Shown: positions 1-6,656 of the stretch, in pieces
Numbering within the stretch: position 1 is the first letter of the stretch
Layout of the letters: the number at the start of each line of letters is the position of its first letter
Origin: CBDHHC01 sp050633205
GTDB taxonomy: Bacteria > Pseudomonadota > Alphaproteobacteria > Rhizobiales > CBDHHC01
DNA length: 27,573 bases
Direction of reading: 5' to 3'
NCBI GenBank assembly: GCA_050633205.1
Contig: JBOEGA010000048.1
Coordinates: 1-27,573 of the forward strand
Translations under genes and position numbers: made by a program
The notes under the pieces: generated by a model
What the model was told of the DNA's origin: nothing
Databases searched by the model: none
Seen by the model: only the letters and a program-made list of their open reading frames with translations

Positions 1-176
1 GGATAGAATATCCAATATAGTTTATTTCTTGATTTAACTAATCAGCACAGTGAGAAAATATAATTTAACTAAAAAACAACAGGTAAAACAGCTAAGTAAA
101 AAATAAAATAAATGAGCTTTTATACCAGAACATATTCCTTCTCACTTTATGCCAAAAGAAATCCCGGGAGGAAGTG
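1..176. other. AT-rich leader at window edge
   Basis: No gene is visible here. The first 13 bases form a perfect inverted repeat (GGATA-GAA-TATCC). A -10-like TATAAT lies at 59-64, but no -35 box sits at a normal distance. The stretch may be the upstream region of the membrane-protein gene that follows, or the tail of whatever precedes the window. Confidence 0.4.
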
Positions 177-779
177 ATGCTAATGAAAAATATAACCAAA
201 TTCTTACCTCTAGCCTGTCTTATTCTGTTTAATATTGGATTGTTCGCGTGGGCATATACTGGAGCAGCCAAATGGCTTTCGGTAGAGAACGGGATGATGG
301 AAAATGCCCAGGTTGCACTCGTATTAATCACGGGCCTTGTTTACCTGTATGCTGGCTATAAGAATTCCGGCGCTATCAGATCTGCAGCTTTTCTTATGTT
401 TGGCGTCTGCATGATTGGGTTTATTCGCGAGGTTGATTTTCGGCAGGCTCCTGATGCCTATGCCATGATCAAATATCTTTTTGGTCCAGCCAGAGATATT
501 GTGTTTGCAATCATAGGTATAATTATGGTGGGGTATATTGTTTTGGTTCGTGCCCACTTTTCCAACTGGATCAGTATTATGCTGAGCTGGCAGGCATGGG
601 CATTTTATCTAAGCATAGCCTTTATAGCTGCCAGCTTTGCGAGCCCAAACTTCTTGCCACACGGTGTTATGGAAGTGTTTATTGAAGAAGCACTGGAACT
701 TAATGGTTATGCCCTGTTGCTTATTGCTTCTTTTGAATTATCCAAGGCAGCTTATCAGGAATTACAACCTGCCGAATAA
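177..779 (+). CDS. Unknown multi-spanning membrane protein
   Basis: I do not recognise the family. The product is about 200 residues and strongly hydrophobic, with roughly six predicted membrane segments (near residues 5-25, 42-60, 65-85, 100-120, 137-158 and 172-190). An acidic stretch, FIEEALELNG, precedes the last segment, and conserved-looking charged residues (REVDFR) sit in a loop near residue 85; these could be functional sites in the membrane. Three close starts are possible (GTG 174, ATG 177, ATG 183). The GGAGG at 167-171 has a 5-nt spacer to ATG 177, so I prefer that one. It is a single gene, ending 17 bp before the 3' end of the convergent LysR gene. The coding call is firm; the function is unknown. 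Confidence 0.8.
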   Translation: MLMKNITKFLPLACLILFNIGLFAWAYTGAAKWLSVENGMMENAQVALVLITGLVYLYAGYKNSGAIRSAAFLMFGVCMIGFIREVDFRQAPDAYAMIKYLFGPARDIVFAIIGIIMVGYIVLVRAHFSNWISIMLSWQAWAFYLSIAFIAASFASPNFLPHGVMEVFIEEALELNGYALLLIASFELSKAAYQELQPAE

Positions 780-796
780 ATGCCTGCCAAACTGAA

Positions 797-1696
797 TTAC
801 CAGGGAAATTCCCTGCTGCATTCAGCAAGCCAGTCGATGAAAAGACGCACCCTTGTTGAGAGGTGACGGTTTTGGGGGAATATGGCGTATATTCCCCGTT
901 CCGGATAGGTTTCGTATTCTGGCAGGACCCTGACAAGTTCTCCTGAATTCAGATATGATGCTGCTCCAAAAATGGGGAGCTGAGCTATGCCCAGCCCCTG
1001 CAGACATGCCTCGACCATCATCTTCAGATTGTTTGATGAAAACACCCGGTTTTGCTGAACGGAAGAGATATTTCCGTCTTTATCCTTATATCTCCAGTCG
1101 ATACTATCGCCATGAAAATTATATGTAATCGCCGGAAAATCAGATAGCTCCTCAGGGGACTTCGGTAGTTTTCCCAGATTTGCCAGTGTTGCTGATGCGC
1201 ACAGGATTATCGGGCAAACAGCCAGATGTCTGGCGATCAGTGATGAGTCCTTCAGGTCACCAATACGCACAATAATATCGTAACCCTCAGCGATCATATC
1301 GACCTTGCGGTCATCAAAATCAACATCAATGGTAACTTCAGGGTATTTTCTGGCAAACCCTGCTATTGGGCGCACCAGATACTGTTCACCAAAGGACATG
1401 GGGACATTCATTTTAATATGTCCGACAGGAGATGCTTTCAACTCCTGTATCTGCTGCCTGGCTTCATCAAGGTCTTCCAGAGCCTTTCTGGCTTTTTCGC
1501 TATAGACAGCGCCCTCTTCGGTAAGGGTCACCTGACGGGTTGTCCTATGGAGCAAGCGCACTCCCAACTGATTTTCCAAGGCCTGTACCTGTTTACTGAG
1601 TGCAGGGCCGGTAACTCCCAGAGCACGTGCTGCTCCGGCAAAGCTCTGATGTTTAGCAACAGCCAGAAACATACTGATACGTGAGATATTATCCAT
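797..1696 (-). CDS. LysR-family transcriptional regulator
   Basis: A 299-residue protein of usual LysR length. Residues 1-60 are the winged helix-turn-helix, with the typical run SFAGAARALGVTGPALSKQ followed by LENQLGVRLLHRTTR and LTEEG. Residues about 90-295 form the substrate-binding domain of the CrgA-like LysR group (for example VRIGDLKDSSLIARHLA). The start ATG is preceded by AAGG with an 8-nt spacer on the minus strand. It is divergent from the DoxX-pirin pair with a 99-bp shared spacer, the usual arrangement for a LysR protein that controls its neighbour. The inducer is unknown. Regulation of doxX and pirin is inferred from arrangement only. Confidence 0.92.
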   Translation of the reverse strand: MDNISRISMFLAVAKHQSFAGAARALGVTGPALSKQVQALENQLGVRLLHRTTRQVTLTEEGAVYSEKARKALEDLDEARQQIQELKASPVGHIKMNVPMSFGEQYLVRPIAGFARKYPEVTIDVDFDDRKVDMIAEGYDIIVRIGDLKDSSLIARHLAVCPIILCASATLANLGKLPKSPEELSDFPAITYNFHGDSIDWRYKDKDGNISSVQQNRVFSSNNLKMMVEACLQGLGIAQLPIFGAASYLNSGELVRVLPEYETYPERGIYAIFPQNRHLSTRVRLFIDWLAECSREFPW

Positions 1697-1795
1697 ACTC
1701 GTTACCTTTTGGAACTTATCAAGTGACTAATTACAGTATTACCATTTGATTTGGAATTAGCAAATATGGGGCAGAATTAATAAAGGACTATAATT
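1697..1795. promoter_or_regulatory. Divergent lysR/doxX control region
   Basis: This 99-bp AT-rich spacer separates the LysR gene from doxX and must carry both promoters. A TTA-N9-TAA dyad at 1716-1730 fits the loose T-N11-A pattern of LysR sites. I cannot pick out a convincing -35/-10 pair. AAGGA about 9 nt before ATG 1796 is the ribosome binding site of doxX. Confidence 0.4.
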
Positions 1796-2182
1796 ATGAC
1801 TACCAACCAACAGGAAATTGGAAGCTTTTTATTAAGGCTGGCATTTGGAACAATCCTGCTTGCTCATGGCCTTCTTAAAGTTTTCGTTTTCACGATACCC
1901 GGAACTGTCGCCTATTTCGAAAGTCTGGGCCTGCCTGGCATAACTGCCTATCTGACGATTTTTGGAGAGATTGCCGGGGGACTGGCTATTTTATCAGGTG
2001 TTCTGACGAGGCTGGCAGCGGCTCTGACCATTCCAATTATGATTGGAGCGACATGGGCTCATATCGGTAACGGTTGGGTTTTCAGTAGTAGTAAAGGCGG
2101 CTGGGAATTCCCTGCCCTGCTTATTGTTCTGGCCATTGTGGTTGCGCTTCAGGGGCCTGGAGCATTTGCCATAAGAAAATAA
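1796..2182 (+). CDS. DoxX-family membrane protein
   Basis: A 128-residue inner-membrane protein with four hydrophobic segments and the DoxX signature: an N-terminal LLRLAFGTILLAHGLLKV-type helix, a middle segment with FGEIAGGLAILSGVLTRLAA, and a final segment near the C-terminus. DoxX-like proteins are small quinone- or thiosulfate-associated or stress-related membrane proteins; the role of this subgroup is not settled. It is separated from the pirin gene by only 12 bp, so the two are almost certainly co-transcribed. Control by the divergent LysR protein is likely but inferred. Confidence 0.88.
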   Translation: MTTNQQEIGSFLLRLAFGTILLAHGLLKVFVFTIPGTVAYFESLGLPGITAYLTIFGEIAGGLAILSGVLTRLAAALTIPIMIGATWAHIGNGWVFSSSKGGWEFPALLIVLAIVVALQGPGAFAIRK

Positions 2183-2194
2183 CCGGAGGTCTTC

Positions 2195-2893
2195 ATGCTC
2201 AGAATTATTCCATATGACACTCTTGGCCATGCCAATTATGGATGGCTGGATGCTAAATACCATTTCAGCTTTGGTAATTATTATGATCCCGGAAGGCTGA
2301 ATTTTGGTGCACTGCGCGTTATTAATGATGATGTGATCAGAGCCGGTGCAGGATTTGACAGTCATCCGCATAAAGATATGGAAATCATTACTTATGTTCG
2401 CAAAGGCGCAATTACGCATCGCGATAATAACGGCAATATCGGACGGACTGCCAAAGGTGATGTGCAGGTGATGAGTGCGGGTAACGGCATCTTTCACTCC
2501 GAATATAACTTTGAGAATGAAGAGACGAACCTTTATCAAATCTGGATCGAGCCTAAGGAAAAGGGAATTACGCCGAAATGGGGTTCTCAGGAGTTTCCCA
2601 GGGAACCTGTTGAAAATACACTGCCTTTGCTCGTATCCGGAGATAATACTGCCCCGCTCCATATTCATCAGGATGCAAGAATTTATGGTGGCCGGCTCAA
2701 TCAGGGCACCGGTATTGAGCACCATATAAGAGGGCAGGCTTATCTTCTTGTTTCAGATGGAGATATCGAAATTATCAGCCAGCTGTTACGAAAAGGCGAT
2801 GGGGCGGAGTTAACGGATATGTCTTCGGTTAATATCAAGGCGCAGACTGATGCAGAAGTTCTTATAATTGAGGTGCCGGCTTCCGAGCATTAA
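2195..2893 (+). CDS. Pirin-family bicupin protein
   Basis: A 232-residue protein of normal pirin length, similar to the YhhW type with quercetin 2,3-dioxygenase activity. The N-terminal cupin carries the metal site: HPHKDMEIITYV near residue 57 gives two histidines, and SAGNGIFHSEYN near residue 100 gives the third histidine and the glutamate. A second cupin covers about residues 140-230. The product is cytoplasmic, as there is no signal peptide. GGAGGT at 2185-2190 with a 4-nt spacer fixes the ATG start. It is the second gene of the doxX-pirin pair. The natural substrate is unknown; many pirins respond to redox or electrophile stress. Confidence 0.92.
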   Translation: MLRIIPYDTLGHANYGWLDAKYHFSFGNYYDPGRLNFGALRVINDDVIRAGAGFDSHPHKDMEIITYVRKGAITHRDNNGNIGRTAKGDVQVMSAGNGIFHSEYNFENEETNLYQIWIEPKEKGITPKWGSQEFPREPVENTLPLLVSGDNTAPLHIHQDARIYGGRLNQGTGIEHHIRGQAYLLVSDGDIEIISQLLRKGDGAELTDMSSVNIKAQTDAEVLIIEVPASEH

Positions 2894-2898
2894 GAGCT

Positions 2899-3297
2899 TT
2901 AGTCAGGAGCAGCACAGGAAAATGAAACATGGTAGTTGCGCTGACGTGCATTGCCCTGAGGTGCAGGAAAGATCGGTATTGTCACTGTCTTTTCTGCTTC
3001 CCGTACTAATATGGTCCCGCTCTTTAGCGCATTACTGTGTTTCCTAATCATCCTCCAGGACCAATAGGCCATTAACATTGATTTACACCCACAGTGGCCT
3101 ATTGGTTTTCCTATGATGATATCAATTTCAAGAAATATATTATTGTTATGTGTTTTCAGCGCTTTTTTCCTGAAAGATACACACTCTGCCAATATTTCAT
3201 TGTCCATATGAATATCTGAAAGCTGCTGTGCCCACAGGGTCTGCGTACTCATCATCAAAGCCAGTATCAGACAGGTAATTTGTTTTTTCATTTTCAC
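2899..3297 (-). CDS. Small secreted Cys protein, possibly DUF2195-like
   Basis: A 132-residue precursor with a clear Sec signal peptide: lysines at the N-terminus, a hydrophobic core to about residue 22 and a cleavage-like TLWA|QQ site. The mature part has four cysteines (about C39, C69, C71, C129), including the HCGCKS motif, which suggests periplasmic disulfides. The pattern GCKSxLMAYWS resembles DUF2195, but I give that as tentative. Translation starts at GTG 3297 or ATG 3291; an AGGA upstream fits either. It converges on the pirin gene with 5 bp between stop codons, and is divergent from ureE, so it is its own transcription unit. The function is unknown. Confidence 0.7.
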   Translation of the reverse strand: MKMKKQITCLILALMMSTQTLWAQQLSDIHMDNEILAECVSFRKKALKTHNNNIFLEIDIIIGKPIGHCGCKSMLMAYWSWRMIRKHSNALKSGTILVREAEKTVTIPIFPAPQGNARQRNYHVSFSCAAPD

Positions 3298-3479
3298 TTC
3301 ATCCTGCCTGCATCGTCATTGCAGATTTTACCTTCTGAAAATGTGTGGTATCAGGGCATAACAAAACCGATAGTCAGGTAATATGGTGAAAAGAAGAAAA
3401 GTCATTTTCCATTTGGCTCAGCTCTCTTTAATATCCTACCCTGCAGCTTTGGTGTGCTGACCAGCTTGAGAGGAACAGA

Positions 3480-3998
3480 ATGTCAGAAATAATAAAGCAG
3501 GTAGAGAAAGTTTTGCCGGCAGGCACCTGGGATGGTGGAGAAACTGATCAGGTTGTTCTGGACTATGAAGATCGTTTCCGCCGCAGAATGGTTCTGACGG
3601 GGGAGAAGGGAACTCGGCTCCTGCTTGAACTTGCCCAGCCACAATTACTCGAAGACGGCGATGGACTGCTGCTCCATGAAGGTGAAGTTATCCGTGTCTG
3701 TGCCGCAGAAGAAAAGCTTGCCGAAATTCGCTGTAGTGATACGCACCATATGATGCGTGTAGCATGGCACCTTGGAAACAGACATCTGCCAACCCAGATT
3801 CTGGAGGATCGTCTGATTATCCGGGATGACCATGTTATTGTTGATATGGTGAAGGGGCTTGGTGGTGAGGTTACTCATATTCTTGCTGCTTTTACCCCTG
3901 AGGGTGGGGCTTATGGGCATGGCTCGGTTCAGGGACATGATCATGGACACAGCCATTCACACAGTCACGGCCATGCACACGATCATAGTCATGACTGA
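3480..3998 (+). CDS. ureE: Urease accessory protein UreE (nickel chaperone)
   Basis: A 172-residue cytoplasmic nickel-binding protein that delivers Ni2+ to the UreG/UreF/UreD complex for urease activation. Residues 1-75 are the UreE N-terminal domain. Residues 80-140 are the metal-binding domain with the family motif WHLGNRHLP; H97, H102 and H118 are likely metal ligands. Residues 146-172 form a His-rich tail alternating H with G, S, D or A, the extra nickel store seen in some UreE proteins. GAGAGGAA precedes the ATG. It is followed by the DUF2750 gene after 23 bp. Unusually, no ureA, ureB, ureC or ureD lies upstream. Confidence 0.96.
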   Translation: MSEIIKQVEKVLPAGTWDGGETDQVVLDYEDRFRRRMVLTGEKGTRLLLELAQPQLLEDGDGLLLHEGEVIRVCAAEEKLAEIRCSDTHHMMRVAWHLGNRHLPTQILEDRLIIRDDHVIVDMVKGLGGEVTHILAAFTPEGGAYGHGSVQGHDHGHSHSHSHGHAHDHSHD

Positions 3999-4021
3999 TA
4001 TACGGTCGGGAGGGGAAATTC

Positions 4022-4381
4022 ATGACTGAAACTGAAGGCGAAGAGGATCGTACTCTGGCGGGTTTTATAGAACATGCCAAAACATCCAAAGAAGTGTGGA
4101 CTCTTGAATATCCGGATGGAGGATTTGCTGTATGCCCTTCCACAGAATTTGATGAAATTGATGTTTATGTGGTCTGGAGTGATAAGACCTCTGCCCAGGT
4201 CTGCTGCGTGGAAGACTGGAAGGACCTTGTTCCGTTTGCAATTGACTTAGACAGTTTCGTAGAGGACTGGCTGCCAGGCATGTACAAAGACGGCTTTCTG
4301 GTTGGGCCTAACTGGGATGCAGAGTTAACCGGACCTGAGGTGGCAGCACTGGATCTGGCGAAGATGATGAACAATACATAA
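4022..4381 (+). CDS. DUF2750 domain protein
   Basis: A 119-residue soluble acidic protein. Its layout matches DUF2750: an N-terminal helix region, WTLEYPDGGFAVCP, VYVVWSDKTSAQVCC, then the conserved end IDLDSFVEDWLPGM followed by DGFLVGPNWD. No catalytic residues are known for this family. A strong Shine-Dalgarno (GGGAGGGG, 4008-4015) precedes the ATG by about 6 nt. It lies 23 bp after ureE, so it is probably translated from the ureE transcript. A role in urease maturation is conceivable from position only. Confidence 0.82.
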   Translation: MTETEGEEDRTLAGFIEHAKTSKEVWTLEYPDGGFAVCPSTEFDEIDVYVVWSDKTSAQVCCVEDWKDLVPFAIDLDSFVEDWLPGMYKDGFLVGPNWDAELTGPEVAALDLAKMMNNT

Positions 4382-4397
4382 CTGTAACCACCTCTTT

Positions 4398-4436
4398 TAG
4401 TATAGCATGATATCTCCCGGTTTTGGTGTTATACTA
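4398..4436 (+). promoter_or_regulatory. Candidate extended -10 promoter and dyad before Kazal gene
   Basis: TGTTATACT at 4427-4435 is an extended -10 (TG-N-TATACT). The -10 region also forms the right arm of an inverted repeat (TAGTATA 4398-4404, TATACTA 4430-4436). A start site near 4442 would give a short leader before GTG 4469. No good -35 is present, as is common for extended -10 promoters. The Kazal gene may therefore be transcribed separately from ureE. Confidence 0.4.
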
Positions 4437-4468
4437 CGCTGTTCATGTATATAACTCAGGGGGTGACA

Positions 4469-4798
4469 GTGTATAGAGTTGTTTATGCGTTTTTTATATT
4501 TACATTTTTTGTATTTCCTCATGCCTATGCTGACAAAATTACCAAAGAAAACAAAGTTTCAAGTGAACGGATGTGTGGCGGCATAGCCGGTATCCAGTGT
4601 AGTGCTGGCGAATGGTGTGATTTCCCGGAGAATGTTAAATGTGGTGTTGCTGATTTCGCAGGGGTTTGCCGGAAAAGACCAGAAATATGCACAGAGCAGT
4701 ATTTGCCTGTTTGTGGATGTGACGGAAAGACTTATAGCAATGACTGCTACGCCAACCGGGCAGGAACAGACCTCGCTTCCCAGGGTAAGTGTAGTTAG
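4469..4798 (+). CDS. Secreted Kazal-type protease inhibitor domain protein
   Basis: The precursor is about 109 residues with a Sec signal peptide (FFIFTFFVFPHAYA|DK). The mature protein has ten cysteines. The first half has a Cys-rich CGGIAGIQC...GEWC...CG..DFAGVC module that accompanies bacterial Kazal proteins. The second half is the Kazal domain with its hallmark PVCGCDGKTYSNDC and a closing GKC. Kazal domains inhibit serine proteases by a substrate-like loop; here the loop would lie just before PVCGC. ATG 4445 is possible, but AGGGGG at 4458-4463 fits GTG 4469 best. It sits between the DUF2750 gene and ureF, an unexpected place for a secreted inhibitor. Confidence 0.88.
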   Translation: MYRVVYAFFIFTFFVFPHAYADKITKENKVSSERMCGGIAGIQCSAGEWCDFPENVKCGVADFAGVCRKRPEICTEQYLPVCGCDGKTYSNDCYANRAGTDLASQGKCS

Positions 4799-4928
4799 AG
4801 GTCAGATCCTGCAAAGAGCATCAATCATTCATAGTGGGTAATGTGCCTATTTGACTCCGCCGAAATTTTCAGCAGTAATAGTCTCCTGAATCTAATCTGT
4901 TAATGCTGCTTAAAGTTCCGGGGCCAAG

Positions 4929-5663
4929 GTGGAAACTCCAAATACAACTGATAAACAAGCCGTTGGGCCTGCCGTTTCTGATCAACATCGTACGTCCCTA
5001 CTCCGGCTTATGACGTGGCTTTCTCCTTCTTATCCGGTTGGAGCCTATACCTATAGCCATGGGCTTGAAAATGCTGTTGAGACCGGGGTGCTGAAGACAG
5101 TTGAAGATGCTTTTGCATGGCTGCAGGGTGTTATTCGTTTTGGCGCCGGGCAGTCTGACGTTGTTTTGCTGAGACATGCCTATAAGGCCATTAAGGATAA
5201 TGATGATCAGGCCCTGTTTAAATGTGCTGAGATGGCAGAAGCCTTCTGCGGGACTGAGGAATTGGCGCTTGAAACAATGGCCCAGGGGCGGGCATTTCTG
5301 GATATTACCTCCAAAAGCTGGCCATGTGAGGCTGTTGAACGGCTTATAAAGATATGGCCGGAGCAACCTGCCTATCCGGTTGTTGTGGGAGTTGCCGCGG
5401 CGGGGCATGGTGTCGCTCTGGAAGATACTGCCGTTGCCTATTTGCATGCCATGGTCGCGAATCTGGTTTCGGCACTGGTCCGGCTGGTGCCATTTGGCCA
5501 GACTGACGGACAGATCCTGACTGCAAGACTTGAGGCGGTGGTTATTGAAACGGCTGGAAAAGCGCTTAAAATACCGTTAGAAGAGATATCAAACAGTTGT
5601 ATGATGATAGATATCTCTTCGATGCAGCATGAAACACAACATACAAGGCTCTTTCGCTCATGA
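4929..5663 (+). CDS. ureF: Urease accessory protein UreF
   Basis: A 244-residue cytoplasmic all-helical protein that, with UreD/H and UreG, forms the GTP-dependent urease activation complex. The family motif LMTWLSPSYPVGAYTYSHGLE lies near residues 27-47, and ALVRLVPFGQTDGQ is in the C-terminal half. The start is GTG 4929; no ATG lies between it and the conserved region. The stop overlaps the ureG start in an ATGA (5660-5663), which indicates translational coupling. A 130-bp spacer separates it from the Kazal gene. The adjoining genes upstream are not the usual ureE. Confidence 0.94.
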   Translation: METPNTTDKQAVGPAVSDQHRTSLLRLMTWLSPSYPVGAYTYSHGLENAVETGVLKTVEDAFAWLQGVIRFGAGQSDVVLLRHAYKAIKDNDDQALFKCAEMAEAFCGTEELALETMAQGRAFLDITSKSWPCEAVERLIKIWPEQPAYPVVVGVAAAGHGVALEDTAVAYLHAMVANLVSALVRLVPFGQTDGQILTARLEAVVIETAGKALKIPLEEISNSCMMIDISSMQHETQHTRLFRS

Positions 5664-6274
5664 CGATTTCAAAACATGGACCTCTTCGTGTCGGTATTGG
5701 TGGACCTGTCGGATCAGGCAAGACGGCACTAACCGATGCATTATGCAAAGTTTTGCGGGATAAATATTCAGTCGCCGTTATTACTAATGATATTTATACC
5801 AAAGAGGATGCCGAGTTTCTGAACCGTTCAGGTGCGTTACCAACAGAACGGATTGTCGGTGTTGAAACAGGTGGCTGCCCGCACACGGCGATACGCGAAG
5901 ATGCTTCTATTAACCTTGCTGCTGTGGCTGACCTGAACAAGAAATTTGAGGATCTTGATCTGATTATTATCGAATCAGGTGGTGATAATCTGGCTGCAAC
6001 ATTCAGCCCTGAGCTTGCGGATATTACGATTTATGTGATTGATGTTTCGGCTGGTGACAAGATACCGCGCAAGGGCGGCCCTGGTATTACCCGATCTGAT
6101 TTACTTGTCATAAACAAGATTGACCTTGCTCCACTGGTTGGTGCTGACCTTGATGTTATGGACCGGGATTCCAAAAAAATGCGTGGTGAACGACCATTTC
6201 TTTTTGCGAATGTCAAAGGGGGCGTTTCTGTTGAGGATGTTGCCAAGTTTATAGAAACAACAGGTGGCCTGTAG
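5660..6274 (+). CDS. ureG: Urease accessory GTPase UreG
   Basis: A 204-residue SIMIBI-class GTPase that powers nickel insertion into urease. It has the P-loop GPVGSGKT at residues 15-22, the ETGGCPHTAIREDAS segment with the C73-P74-H75 nickel motif, IIESGGDNL near 104-111, and the NKID guanine motif at 152-155. The length is normal. It is the last gene of the ureF-ureG pair, overlapping ureF by 4 bp. No clear intrinsic terminator follows; a 346-base or longer spacer precedes the AsmA gene. Confidence 0.97.
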   Translation: MTISKHGPLRVGIGGPVGSGKTALTDALCKVLRDKYSVAVITNDIYTKEDAEFLNRSGALPTERIVGVETGGCPHTAIREDASINLAAVADLNKKFEDLDLIIIESGGDNLAATFSPELADITIYVIDVSAGDKIPRKGGPGITRSDLLVINKIDLAPLVGADLDVMDRDSKKMRGERPFLFANVKGGVSVEDVAKFIETTGGL

Positions 6275-6656
6275 TCTTTGCAATGGAAAGAGCTGACTGT
6301 CTTCGTTTTTGCCTTGTTACAAATTATGAAAAAAACAGCATGTTTTCCCGCTCAGATTAAAGATTTTTAACCTGACAAATGCTCATGTTTACGGGCATAT
6401 TCAGGGATATATTTCAAATTTGCTATAATTCAAACAATTGATCAAATTTTGTTTGATGGCCGTATAATAAATGTGTGGACGTCTATTCCACAGATAAGTA
6501 ATATCTTATGGCGAGTTCCTGAAGATATGATGTTTTATCATTGATCTGAAGCGAACAGGGTGTATGAGACTTTTGGGTGCAGAGATAACAATAATATGTT
6601 GATACTGGCAACAGTGCGCGATGACTTTTGGCGTATGGGGAGCATATGGCAAGATA
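6275..6656 (+). promoter_or_regulatory. Spacer with two candidate promoters for the AsmA gene
   Basis: No ORF of note lies in this 380-bp spacer. Two -10 boxes are good. TGCTATAAT at 6421-6429 is an extended -10 with TTCAGG (6400-6405) 18 bp upstream. TATAAT at 6463-6468 has TTGATC (6438-6443) at 19 bp. Either would give an untranslated leader of about 180-220 nt before ATG 6657. I see no terminator hairpin with a T-run after ureG. Confidence 0.4.

Noticed and set aside
1994..2725. A 243-codon minus-strand ORF opposite doxX and pirin
   Set aside because: It overlaps two clear genes on the other strand, its protein has no recognisable domain and a composition typical of antisense shadow frames.
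3900..3995. Repetitive CAC/CAT-rich stretch at the end of ureE
   Set aside because: It is not a DNA repeat element; it simply encodes the His-rich nickel-binding tail of UreE.
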